Source of the DNA: Phaeobacter sp. J2-8
GTDB taxonomy: Bacteria; Pseudomonadota; Alphaproteobacteria; Rhodobacterales; Rhodobacteraceae
Length of the DNA: 64,000 nt
Reading direction: 5' to 3'
NCBI RefSeq assembly: GCF_022867865.1
Contig: NZ_JALIEC010000011.1
Span: forward strand, 1 to 64,000
Shown: positions 17,547 through 26,389 of the stretch, piece by piece
Numbering within the stretch: position 1 is the stretch's first letter
How the letters are laid out: every line of letters starts with the position of its first letter
Translations under genes and position numbers: made by a program
Notes under the pieces: model-generated
Seen by the model: the letters and a program-made list of their open reading frames with translations, nothing else
Databases searched by the model: none
What the model was told of the DNA's origin: nothing

Positions 17547-18350
17547 TTACCCCGCCACCGCGACGAGGGTGTCTGCGGTCAGCTGGCCATCGATCGCCAT
17601 CACATCGTGGTGCCCGTCGATGTCCACCACCGTGAAATCGTCTCTCGCCTCGATATCCGCGCGGATCTTCTTGAAAAGCGGGTTCGGGTTCTGCGCCGCC
17701 TTGACGAAGGTTCGCGGCATGGCCCGGGCAAAAGGATCGCCAGTGACCGTGTCGAGGAAGGTGCGCGGCGGATGTGGCACAAGCCGGGGTTTGGCGAAGT
17801 CGGCCAGATCTCCGGACAGCCCCCACATATCCTCCCACGCTTCCTTGGGACGAACCGGCAGCAACTTGCCGGCCTCCGCTGCCGCCTGCATCCCTGCGCG
17901 AACTTCATCGGGAACAAAGCTGGAAAGGCCTTGGCCATCGCCGGGAACGAGAGCATCGAAATAGATCGCATGTGCAATGCGATCCTCACCCTGCCCCAGA
18001 AGATCGGACAGGACGCAACCGGCATAGGAATGCGCCACAAGGACGACATTCTTGAGATCGTGCATGAACAGGTGGTCCCTGATCGCCGTGGTGTGGTCCG
18101 CCAAGCCGATGTCGGCACTTGCCTCGGCGCGTCTGTCACCCATTCCGGGAAGATCCGGAGCTGTCACCTTGTGTCCCATGGTCCGCAGGGCGGTGACAGT
18201 TGGTCCCCAGGCCCAGCCGCCATGCCATGCCCCATGGACAAGGCAGAACGTATTGGGGTTTTTTGCCTGGGCCTTGATCTGGCGGGGTGCGGCAAGTGCA
18301 GCCCCGCCGATCACGGCGGCCGAAAGGGCCGCGCGACGAGTGAGTTTCAT
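17547..18350 (-). CDS. alpha/beta hydrolase with Tat-type signal peptide
   Basis: 267 aa from MKLTRRAALSAAVIGGAALAA; GGGAGGAAGAAAATG gives a clear ribosome site. The twin-arginine N-terminus plus hydrophobic stretch indicates Tat export. The core has FCLVHGAWHGGWAWG (oxyanion region), nucleophile elbow VVLVAHSYAGC (AxSxG), and catalytic His in DGHHDVMAIDG. It resembles the salicylate-esterase/hydroxynitrile-lyase-like esterases. Location in the periplasm and placement in an aromatic degradation operon suggest it frees an aromatic acid from an ester outside the cytoplasm. Substrate unknown. Confidence 0.82.
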   Translation of the reverse strand: MKLTRRAALSAAVIGGAALAAPRQIKAQAKNPNTFCLVHGAWHGGWAWGPTVTALRTMGHKVTAPDLPGMGDRRAEASADIGLADHTTAIRDHLFMHDLKNVVLVAHSYAGCVLSDLLGQGEDRIAHAIYFDALVPGDGQGLSSFVPDEVRAGMQAAAEAGKLLPVRPKEAWEDMWGLSGDLADFAKPRLVPHPPRTFLDTVTGDPFARAMPRTFVKAAQNPNPLFKKIRADIEARDDFTVVDIDGHHDVMAIDGQLTADTLVAVAG

Positions 18351-18381
18351 TTTCTTCCTCCCTGTTGATGGATGGCGGTGT

Positions 18382-18753
18382 TCAGACTGCACCTGAATCG
18401 CCAACCAGAATCGATTGGCCTTCGTAGGCGACCGGGATCCGGTCCAGGCATTCTCCGATACCCAACCCTTCGACCCCTTCGCCGGTCGTGGCGGAAAACC
18501 CCGCTGCATGGTTTGTACATCGCAAGATCGTCTTGTCGGCCGAGATCAACTTGTCGCCCTTGTGGTCGAGCGGCAGGTATTGGTGTGGGCAGGCGTTGAC
18601 ATAGGCACGCACATCATCGCCAAGCCGAACGAGCAGAATTGGAAAGCCATCGAGGTCGAGGCAAAGGGTGTTTTCGTTCGGAATGTCGGACAGAGCACAA
18701 ATCCGTGTTCCTGCTTGCGGAGCGCCCCGATATCTCTTCCACGCCTCCGCCAT
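18382..18753 (-). CDS. Rieske-type [2Fe-2S] protein
   Basis: 123 aa from ATG 18753, which overlaps the fahA stop as ATGA. The Rieske motif is complete: CPHQYLPL then, 18 residues on, CTNHAAGF (C-x-H...C-x2-H). The size suits a ferredoxin-like electron carrier rather than a full oxygenase alpha subunit, and no oxygenase is nearby. Small Rieske proteins of this kind recur between fahA and maiA-like genes in homogentisate clusters; their job there is not established. It could deliver electrons or keep a dioxygenase iron reduced. Confidence 0.85.
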   Translation of the reverse strand: MAEAWKRYRGAPQAGTRICALSDIPNENTLCLDLDGFPILLVRLGDDVRAYVNACPHQYLPLDHKGDKLISADKTILRCTNHAAGFSATTGEGVEGLGIGECLDRIPVAYEGQSILVGDSGAV

Positions 18754-20024
18754 CACGAAATCCCGAAATCGACGGCGGGCAGGATCGTTCCGTCGCAATT
18801 GCCGAAGCCGATGCGGTATGCGCCCTCGCACCAGCCGGTGATCGCCACGGTGTCGCCGTCCTCGAGGAAGGTGCGAGTGCCGCCATCGACCTCAACCGGA
18901 TCGCGGCCGTTCCAGGTCAGTTCCAGCATCGACCCGAAGCTGTCCGGCGTCGGGCCCGAGATGGTGCCGGACCCCAGAAGGTCGCCGGTCTCCATCGCGC
19001 AGCCGGACGAGGCATGATGCACCAGCTGCAGCGCAGACGAATAGTACATGTACTTGTAGTTGGTGCGGCTGATCACCGTCGCGTCCTGCCCCTTCGGAGC
19101 TAACGCCACTTCCATCCGGATGTCGAAGTTGTTCGGCGTCTCCTCGTGCAGATAGGGCAACAGCGGCTGGACCCGTTCGGGCGCAGGCGCACGGAACGGC
19201 TCCAGCGCCTCGCGGGTCACGATCCAGGGGCTGATCGTGGTGCCGAAGGCCTTGGACTGGAACGGCCCCAGCGGCTGGTATTCCCAGACCTGGATGTCGC
19301 GCGCCGACCAGTCGTTGATCAGCACGTAGCCGAAGATGTTGTCATAGGCCTCGGCCGCGCCGACCGGTTGACCCATGGGGTTGGGCGTGCCGACCAACGC
19401 GCCCAGTTCCAGTTCGATGTCCAGCTTCTGGCAGGCCCCAAACCGCGGTGCGTCGTCCTGCGGCCCCTTCAACTGGCCGTTCGGGCGGTGCACCGGCGTG
19501 CCCGAGACCACCACGGTCGAGGCCCGCCCGTTATAACCGATCGGAATGTGCAGCCAGTTGGGCATCAGCGCGTTGTCCGGATCGCGGAACATGCAGCCGA
19601 CATTGGTGGCGTGTTCTTTCGAGGCATAGAAATCGGTGTAAGAGCGGACAAAGACCGGCAGATGCAGCTGGGCCGCAGACCGGGCGACCAGCGGGAGGGA
19701 AGGGTCGCCGCCCTCGGCGTCGAGCAGATCAGCGATCTTCGCCCGCGTCTGAGACCAGACAGTCTGCGCCAGCCCCATGAAAGGGTTCAGCACGCCCTGG
19801 TCAAAGACCTTTGTGTCACCGCCAGGGGTCAGCTTTCCACCTACCTCCAACGCCGTCAGGTCGAGAATCATATCTCCAATGGCCACACCGACACGGCGCG
19901 GGCCCTCGCCTTCCGAGAACACGCCAAAGGGCAGGTTCTGGATCGGGAAATCCGTGTCTGTGGAGTTGGCGGTATCGACCCAGCTCTTGCGCTTCGGATC
20001 ATGTGTCGGATTCAAGCCGGTCAT
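18753..20024 (-). CDS. fahA: fumarylacetoacetase
   Basis: 423 aa from MTGLNPTHDPKRKSWVDTAN (ATG 20024). The FAH catalytic set is visible: DFYASKEHATNVG (Asp and catalytic His), DIELELGALVG (two metal Glu), NDWSARDIQVWEYQPLGPF (metal Asp) and QSKAFGTTISPW (Lys). It hydrolyses fumarylacetoacetate to fumarate and acetoacetate, the last step of tyrosine degradation. The start has good agreement with family N-termini (SWV..AN....DFPIQNLPFG). Downstream it is coupled to the Rieske gene. The upstream open frame beyond 20024 is not supported. Confidence 0.96.
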   Translation of the reverse strand: MTGLNPTHDPKRKSWVDTANSTDTDFPIQNLPFGVFSEGEGPRRVGVAIGDMILDLTALEVGGKLTPGGDTKVFDQGVLNPFMGLAQTVWSQTRAKIADLLDAEGGDPSLPLVARSAAQLHLPVFVRSYTDFYASKEHATNVGCMFRDPDNALMPNWLHIPIGYNGRASTVVVSGTPVHRPNGQLKGPQDDAPRFGACQKLDIELELGALVGTPNPMGQPVGAAEAYDNIFGYVLINDWSARDIQVWEYQPLGPFQSKAFGTTISPWIVTREALEPFRAPAPERVQPLLPYLHEETPNNFDIRMEVALAPKGQDATVISRTNYKYMYYSSALQLVHHASSGCAMETGDLLGSGTISGPTPDSFGSMLELTWNGRDPVEVDGGTRTFLEDGDTVAITGWCEGAYRIGFGNCDGTILPAVDFGIS

Positions 20025-20058
20025 CGGATCATCCCTCGCTTGGTTTTTCAGTGTTTGT

Positions 20059-21018
20059 TCAATTCGCCGACAAAAGGGCATGCCAAAATGCCTTGTCGTC
20101 AAAGGCACTCGGCGGTGGTGGCGGAGTTGCTTCCATGCGAACCAGCACGAAATCCCAGTCGGGCACGACATAAATCCTGGTGTTGTTGCCTCCGAGGGCG
20201 ACGTAGAACTCATCGGGGATGTCGTCGCGCGCCGCCATCACAGGCAGGAAATCGCCGGTAAACGCGGCAAATTCCGCCCCTGCATCAATCGGTTCATCAC
20301 TTAGCAGCCACCAGCCCAGACCATATGCCGGGTTCGCGGAAACTGGTGTGAAGACCGCCGCAAAGGCATCTGGGTCGACCAGTTGTTTCCCGTCAACAGC
20401 TCCGCCGGTGAGCACGAATTCTCCCCATGTGGCTAGCTCGGTCGCTGTCAGGAACGCGCTTGATGGCATGCGCGGAAAGCCGTCTGTTTCGGTCGGCCAG
20501 CGTTCTGGTTCGATGTCCAGAGGATCAAAGAGCCTGTCCTGAAGATAAGAGACCGCATGGGGATGATCGGGGTCCAGCTTCCGCCGCGCCCATTCCCCGA
20601 ATACCTGAAAAGACGATGGCCGATAGTGAAAGCGTTCCCCTGGGGCCGCCAGCGACGGAGCCGCCAGCGATTCCGCGTAGGTTTCCACCGGTCCTGGCCC
20701 GAGTGGCACACCATCCAGTCCTGCGGTCAACGACAAAAGTTGATCGACAGTGATCTGTGACTTGAGCGGATCATCCGCCCATTCGTGAATGGTCAAAGCC
20801 ACAGGCTCGTTTAGCTCGGCAAGACCGTCCTGTACCATGGCCGCCAGCACAAGGCCCCAGAAGCTCTTGTTGACCGACGCCACGAGCGCCGCAGTTTCGG
20901 ACGTGGCGCCGTTTCCATAGACCTCAAAGACGGTCTGGCCTCCAACCCGAGCAAGAAGTGCAGACCCTTTCTCGCTTTTGCTGTAGGAGGCCGCCGCTTC
21001 GAAATTCAGCACTGGCAT
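20059..21018 (-). CDS. serine hydrolase, beta-lactamase class C fold; N-terminus uncertain
   Basis: About 319 aa from the ATG at 21018. The class C/esterase motif SxxK is ASVNKSFWG. Also typical are TVDQLLSLTAGLDGV (the LLSxTSG-type loop) and a C-terminal NPAYGLGWWLLSD. Family members are esterases, DD-peptidases or beta-lactamases. The start is doubtful: at 21072-21086 a good GGAG precedes an ATG that meets TAG after two codons, and a signal-peptide-like stretch (LSCLGALFIGAAV) is in a different frame just downstream. The true N-terminus may therefore be broken by indels. It lies between hmgA and fahA; its link to homogentisate is unknown. Confidence 0.72.
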   Translation of the reverse strand: MPVLNFEAAASYSKSEKGSALLARVGGQTVFEVYGNGATSETAALVASVNKSFWGLVLAAMVQDGLAELNEPVALTIHEWADDPLKSQITVDQLLSLTAGLDGVPLGPGPVETYAESLAAPSLAAPGERFHYRPSSFQVFGEWARRKLDPDHPHAVSYLQDRLFDPLDIEPERWPTETDGFPRMPSSAFLTATELATWGEFVLTGGAVDGKQLVDPDAFAAVFTPVSANPAYGLGWWLLSDEPIDAGAEFAAFTGDFLPVMAARDDIPDEFYVALGGNNTRIYVVPDWDFVLVRMEATPPPPPSAFDDKAFWHALLSAN

Positions 21019-21128
21019 CTCGGCGATGGCGGCACCGCCGCGCCGATGAACAGCGCCCCAAGACAAGACAGGAATGTCTAATTCATTGAATTCTCCGGAT
21101 TCTAGAGGCAAAAAATTGCTTTCGTTTC

Positions 21129-22499
21129 CTATTCGCCGTTCCAGACCGGCCGCTTCGGATCGAAATGGTTGCGCAGCGGCTTCCAGACCTCGGGATACTT
21201 GACCTGAAGCGTATCGAGCCCCGCCGCATACTTGGTCAGTTGCTGCGGAAAGCGGGTCTCGAACATGAAGGCGATGGTGTTGTCGAGCTTCTCGGGTTCG
21301 AGATCCTTCAGCGAGGCCGCATAAAAGGCATCCGCATCCGGCCCGTGCGGCAGCATCATGTTGTGGCACGACATGCCGCCGGGCACGAAGCCCTCGGGCT
21401 TGGCGTCGTAGACCCCCTCGATCAGCCCCATGAACTCGGACATGATGTTCATGTGGTACCAGGGCGGACGGAACGAATTCTCGGCCACCAACCAGCGCGG
21501 CGGGAAGATCACGAAGTCAATGTTCGCCGTTCCGGGTTCGCCGCTCGGTGCCGTGAGCACCGTGAAGATCGACGGATCAGCATGATCATTGCGGATCGGG
21601 CCGACCGGCGAATAGTGCCGCAGGTTGTACTTGTAAGGTGCATAGTTGCCGTGCCAGGCCACCACGTCGAGCGGGCTGTGGTCGATCTCGCAGGCGTGGA
21701 ACTGGCCGCACCACTTGGTCACAACGCGGTGGGTCACGCCGTCCTTCTGTTCGTAGGCCGCCACGGGGCTGAGGAAATCGCGCGGGTTGGCCATGCAGTT
21801 GGCGCCGATGGGCCCACGCTCGGGCACCGTGAAGACGGCGCCGTAGTTCTCGCAGATGTAGCCGCGCGCTTTGTCGTTGCCGTTCAGCAGCACCTTATAC
21901 TTTACGCCGCGCGGGATGCAGACGATCTCGCCGGGGGCGACGTCGATGATCCCGAACTCGGTGAAGAAGCGCAGCGCGCCGACCTCCGGCACGATCAGCA
22001 TTTCACCGTCGGCGTTATAGAAGACCTCGGCCTCCATGCTTTCGGTGACGGCATAGGTGTGGATCGCGTAGCCCACCTGGGTCAGCACGTCACCGCCGGT
22101 GAAGATCGTGCGCATCCCATCCAGCCAGGTCCCGGCATCGTCGGGGATCGGCGCCGGATCCCAGCGCATGGGCGCCAGCGGCAGCCCGCTCTCGTCCACG
22201 GTGGGCGCCGAGCGGAAATGCGGCAGCTCGAAGCGTACCATGTCCGAGATGTGCTGCACCGTCGGGCGCATCCGATAGAGCCATGAGCGTTCGTTCGAGA
22301 TCCGCGGGGCGGTAAAGGGCGAGCCGGAGAGCTGTTCGGCATAGAGGCCGTAGGGGCAACGCTGCGGGCTGTTTTGCCCGATCGGCAGCGCACCTTCGAC
22401 GGCTTCGGTCTCGAAGTCGTTGCCGAAGCCGGGCATGTAGCCCGAGTTGTACTGAGCGCGGCTCTTTGCGATCACGAAATCGGTCTGTGGCTTGTTCAT
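21129..22499 (-). CDS. hmgA: homogentisate 1,2-dioxygenase
   Basis: 456 aa, full length. It begins with the family-typical [44 protein letters not shown]. The cupin iron site is near the C-terminus: [16 protein letters not shown] gives His and Glu ligands, and MMLPHGPD the second His. It opens the homogentisate ring with O2 to maleylacetoacetate using Fe(II). The start is 3 bp after the hppD stop, so the two are co-transcribed and probably coupled. Confidence 0.97.
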   Translation of the reverse strand: MNKPQTDFVIAKSRAQYNSGYMPGFGNDFETEAVEGALPIGQNSPQRCPYGLYAEQLSGSPFTAPRISNERSWLYRMRPTVQHISDMVRFELPHFRSAPTVDESGLPLAPMRWDPAPIPDDAGTWLDGMRTIFTGGDVLTQVGYAIHTYAVTESMEAEVFYNADGEMLIVPEVGALRFFTEFGIIDVAPGEIVCIPRGVKYKVLLNGNDKARGYICENYGAVFTVPERGPIGANCMANPRDFLSPVAAYEQKDGVTHRVVTKWCGQFHACEIDHSPLDVVAWHGNYAPYKYNLRHYSPVGPIRNDHADPSIFTVLTAPSGEPGTANIDFVIFPPRWLVAENSFRPPWYHMNIMSEFMGLIEGVYDAKPEGFVPGGMSCHNMMLPHGPDADAFYAASLKDLEPEKLDNTIAFMFETRFPQQLTKYAAGLDTLQVKYPEVWKPLRNHFDPKRPVWNGE

Positions 22500-22502
22500 C
22501 TC

Positions 22503-23609
22503 TTAGCCCTCCGCCTTCAGGACGCCGCGCTGGATCTGGTCTTCCTCGATGGACTCGAAGAGCGCCTTGAAGTTGCCCTCGCCGAAACCGTCGTCGCCCT
22601 TGCGCTGGATGAACTCGAAGAAGATCGGCCCGATCACCGTCTTGGAGAAGATCTGCAGCAGGATGCGGGTCATGCCGCCCTTCACCACGCCTTCGCCGTC
22701 GATCAGGATGCCGTGTTTCTTCATGCGGTCGAGCGGCTCCTCGTGGCCCTGAACGCGGTCGTAGCTCTTGTCGTAGTAGATCTCGGGCGGCGGCGGCATG
22801 AACTCGATACCGTTCGCACCGATCTGGTCGGTCGAGGCGTAGATGTCCTCAGACGCGACGGCGATGTGCTGGATGCCCTCGCCCTTGTATTCCTTGAGGT
22901 ATTCCTCGATCTGGCTCTGGTCATCAGAGCTTTCGTTGATCGGGATGCGGATCTTGCCGCAAGGCGAGGTCAGCGCGCGGCTGGTCAGCCCGGTGATCTT
23001 GCCCTTGATGTCGAAGAACTTGATCTCGCGGAAATTGAATGCCGTGGCATAGAATCTGTACCACGTATCCATGTTGCCCTGCATCACGTTGTGGGTCAGG
23101 TGGTCGATGTAGTAAAAGCCGGCGCCCTCGGGTTTCGGGTCGCGCTCGCCGATCCATTCGTAGTCGGCGTCATATGGGTTCTTGCCGTTATCGTAATCCT
23201 CGATGAAGTAGAGCAGCGAGCCGCCGATGCCGACAACCGCGGGCACGTCGATGGATTTGCCGTCGCCGGTGTATTCCTCGGCGCCATAGTCGAGTGCGCA
23301 TTTCAGGGCGTGCTGCGCATCGACAACGCGCCAGGCCATTGCGGGCGCGCAGGGGCCGTGATCCTTCACGAATTGCGCCGCGTGGCCGTCGGGGTCTCGG
23401 TTGACAATGTAATTCACGTTGTCCTGGCGGTAGACCGAGATGTCCTTGGTCTTGTGACGGGCAACCTCGACATAGCCCATCTTGGTGAACAGGTCTTCCA
23501 GAACGCCCGGCTCGGGGTGCGCGAACTCGACGAATTCGAACCCGTCGGTGCCGGCAATATTCAACTCGTCGATCTTGGCTTTCGGTGCTTCGTGCGGAAA
23601 CGGTCCCAT
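22503..23609 (-). CDS. hppD: 4-hydroxyphenylpyruvate dioxygenase
   Basis: 368 aa, two vicinal-oxygen-chelate domains. Fe(II) ligands are seen in YIDHLTHNV (His), EGIQHIAVAS (His) and FFEFIQRKGDDGFGEGNF (Glu), the last being the highly conserved C-terminal block. It converts 4-hydroxyphenylpyruvate to homogentisate and is the first gene of the operon. The about 200-bp gap to the divergent sulP gene holds a palindrome that overlaps a plausible promoter for this gene. Confidence 0.97.
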   Translation of the reverse strand: MGPFPHEAPKAKIDELNIAGTDGFEFVEFAHPEPGVLEDLFTKMGYVEVARHKTKDISVYRQDNVNYIVNRDPDGHAAQFVKDHGPCAPAMAWRVVDAQHALKCALDYGAEEYTGDGKSIDVPAVVGIGGSLLYFIEDYDNGKNPYDADYEWIGERDPKPEGAGFYYIDHLTHNVMQGNMDTWYRFYATAFNFREIKFFDIKGKITGLTSRALTSPCGKIRIPINESSDDQSQIEEYLKEYKGEGIQHIAVASEDIYASTDQIGANGIEFMPPPPEIYYDKSYDRVQGHEEPLDRMKKHGILIDGEGVVKGGMTRILLQIFSKTVIGPIFFEFIQRKGDDGFGEGNFKALFESIEEDQIQRGVLKAEG

Positions 23610-23717
23610 AAGACTCTCCTGCTGTCTGCTGCGTGGATTCCGTGCCCCCCACGCGTTTCAAGCATTCCCCGGCCCGCGGGGTGCCGGGCTCATCGATTCC
23701 CCAGCGCAATACTTTTA

Positions 23718-23741
23718 TGATCATTTATTGATGCATGATCA
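23718..23741. promoter_or_regulatory. operator-like palindrome upstream of hppD
   Basis: TGATCAT and ATGATCA form perfect 7-bp arms around a 10-bp centre, in an AT-rich patch between hppD and sulP. On the minus strand TTGATC within the right arm is about 18 bp from ATAAAA, a possible -35/-10 pair for hppD, so a protein bound here would block it. No dedicated regulator gene is adjacent. Binding is inferred. Confidence 0.4.
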
Positions 23742-23809
23742 ACATTATTATTGACTACGACCACTTCGTCTGAAAAAAACCCGGTCCTGTCGAACCCGGA
23801 GGATGCGCG

Positions 23810-25580
23810 ATGACGCCACTGCTTCAGAGAACACTACGCCGCCTGTCGCCCGTCCGCCCGTGGTTCGAGGACGTCTCGCGTGACAGCCTTCGTGACGATG
23901 CGCTTGCAGGCCTCACCAACGCCGCGATCGTCCTGCCTCAAGGCGTTGCCTTTGCAATCATCGCCGGGCTGCCGCCGGAATACGGGTTGTTCACCGCCAT
24001 CGTTGTCTGTGCCGTCGCGGCACTGTGGGGGGCGTCCATGGTCATGGTGTCCGGCCCCACCACGGCGATCTCGGCCGTCGTGTTTGCAACCCTGTCGCAA
24101 TTCGCCCTGGCCGGCACGGAACAGTTCGTGGCGCTGGCGCTCGTCATGACGCTGATGGTCGGGTTTCTGCAACTGATGGCCAGGCCTGGCCGGTCTCGGA
24201 GGGCTGATCGCCTTCGTATCGCACTCGGTCATCATCGGATTTACCGCGGCGGCGGCATTGCTCATCGCAACCTCACAATTGCCCGGCGCGCTCGGGATCG
24301 TCACCGAAGGCGGCGGGGGCGCGTTTGAAAGGCTGGAACGGGTTGTCGCTCAGATCGGCGCGGCAAACAGCGCCGCGTTTCTGGTGTCGCTCGTCACGCT
24401 GGCAACGATACTTGCGGTGGTACGGATCGATAAACGCATTCCGGCTTATATCTTCGCGCTGGCGACTGGAAGCGTCACGGCCTGGATGTTGGGCGGCGAG
24501 GCCGCGGGGCTGCACTTGTTCGAACCTCTCGCCAGCGTCGTTCCGGCGGTCACCGTGCCCGACCTGTCGCCATCGGTCATGGGGCAATTGTTTCCCGGCG
24601 CGGTCGCTGTGGCCTTTGTCGGCCTTCTCGAAGCCATTTCGATCGGCAAGTCCTTCGCCCTGCGCCGGGGCGAACGCTACGATTCCAACCAGGAGATCAT
24701 CGGGCAAGGGCTTTCCAACATGGCGGGGTCCTTTCTGCAATCCTATGCCGGCTCGGGGTCCTTCACCCGGTCCGGACTGAACGCCGAAAGCGGCGCACGG
24801 ACACCGATGGCCGCCCTTTTCGCCGCGGGAATCCTGTTGGCGGGGCTGTTTCTGGTGGCACCGCTGGTGCGATTTGTGCCGGTGCCCGCCATGGCGACCA
24901 TCATCCTTTATGTGGCCTGGAAACTGGTGAACATCGCTGAAATCCGCCACATCGTGACCTCCAGCCGAAGCGAGACGCTGATCCTGCTGGCAACATTTCT
25001 GACCGGCGTCCTGTCAGAGCTGGACTTCGCCATCCTCGTCGGCGTGCTCGCCTCGCTGGCGGTCTTCATCAACAAGAGCGCCCACCCGTCGATCGGTGTC
25101 GGGGCGCCCATGGAAAAGGACGGTCGCAGGGTGTTCCGGAACGCCTATGCCAACGATCTGAAGGAGTGCCCCCAGATCGCCAATCTCAGGATCGAGGGGC
25201 CCCTGTTTTTTGGCTCGGTCGAGCATGTCGACGAAAAGTTTCGCGAAATCGAAGATCATTTCGGCCGGAAACGCGGCACTGTCCTGAACCTCAAGGGCGT
25301 GGGCAAGATCGACCTGACCGGAGCGGATTTTATCGTCAACGAATGCCGCGCTGCCCGCAAACGCGGGCAAGATTATCACCTCATCGCATCGCACAAATCC
25401 TCCCGCGATGCCCTGCGCCGGTTGCACGTCATCGACGTCGTCGGCGAAGACCACGTGCATTTCACCAAGTCCGATGCGATCCGGTATGCGGTCGACAAGG
25501 CCGATGACGACATCTGCCGCACCTGCGCGGCGCGCATCTTCCACGAATGCTCCGGAAAGCCGGGACCGGACATTGCTTGA
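23810..25580 (+). pseudogene. SulP-family anion permease with STAS domain, frameshifted as read
   Basis: The first frame starts at 23810 after GGAGGATGCGCG and gives LPQGVAFAIIAGLPPEYGLFTAI, the SulP signature, up to FLQLMA. A one-base excess at about 24182 then shifts the frame; the second frame continues GLAGLGGLIAFVSHSVIIGFTAAAALL and ends at 25580. Together they make about 590 residues: 10-12 membrane segments, then a cytoplasmic STAS domain (FFGSVEHVDEKF...VLNLKGVGKIDLTGADF). SulP proteins carry sulfate, bicarbonate or dicarboxylates. Next to a sulfatase operon, sulfate is an obvious but unproven substrate. The frame break could be an assembly indel. Confidence 0.82.
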
Positions 25581-26389
25581 ACCGAAAACCAAATTCGGTG
25601 ATCGCCAGCGTGGCGGCTCACCGTGGGCATGTCGCGGGATCGTGCCGCCCGAGGTTCCGAATTGCGCCGCCTTAGCCTCGCAGTCCAAGGGGCTTTTCCA
25701 GCAAGGGACCGAGTGCCGTCGGCGCGGATTTTTTAACGACAATCGCGAAGACTGACCGTACGGGTTGTCCGTAAGATGCGGAACGCGTCTATCGATGTGA
25801 TCCCTGGTTCGGAAGGCGTGTCAGAATCGGGCAGACTGTAGCGCGATTGAATTCTGATGACTGGAACACGCGGCACAGCCACTGTGCTTTTGTCCGTCCT
25901 CCCCCCGCCATCGGCGCTATGGTACTTCTGAACTGGAAACAGGTCGCGGCCCGCATGGGTGCCCTGGAGCTTTATTATTGTTGATGTGATCGACGTTCTG
26001 ATGCTCGGGTTGGCGTTCCTGTTTTGGCACGAATTACAGAGCGTGTTCGCAACTGCCGCTCCATGTGCCTCAAATCTTTTGGAACGGGGCACGGCACGGT
26101 CTGATTTCCAATGCCCTCTTACCTGTCCGCCGCATGGTAAAGAATTCCAAAACCCGCCTGATTTTAAGCCCATCTCAGATCCATTCGGAACGACAACTGA
26201 TATTGAATGTCAGTTTTCGGACAAAGTGCGAGCGACCAGAGCGCCCGCAGCGAACTTCCGCTTTCCCGAAGGATTGACCAAAGCTTCGCAATTGCAGCAC
26301 GCGTCGGGTCTGGCTTGAATCGAATGGCAGAAAACCTGTGTTGCCTTCGACGGTCTTGCGGCGAATCCAGAAGGCCTGATGGCGGTGGA
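25581..26389. other. 809-bp gene-poor stretch with an IS remnant
   Basis: No convincing gene. Near the left end is a transposase C-terminal remnant (separate entry). The rest has short frames without starts, ribosome sites or family motifs. A segment near 26250-26275 (CAGCGAACTTCCGCTTTCCC) resembles the short AACGTCCGCTT-type intergenic sequence seen again at 40344-40356. This stretch separates the catabolic genes from the replication region and may be an old junction. Confidence 0.5.
25665..25733 (-). pseudogene. IS3-family OrfB C-terminal remnant
   Basis: The minus strand reads NPRRRHSVPCWKSPLDCEAKAA. The intact IS3 transposase at 37295-38152 ends NPRRRHSSLGGKSPLAFERKAA. The match covers only the last about 22 residues; nothing else of the element is recognisable. 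It is a relic of a related IS3-family insertion. Confidence 0.65.

Noticed and set aside
20059-21369. Long form of the serine hydrolase starting at 21369
   Set aside because: The extra N-terminus overlaps the hmgA coding end and has no beta-lactamase-like features.
25959-26318. 119-codon frame in the gene-poor stretch, starting with a hydrophobic segment
   Set aside because: No ribosome site, odd composition after the first 25 residues, and part of it overlaps a dispersed intergenic-repeat-like sequence.
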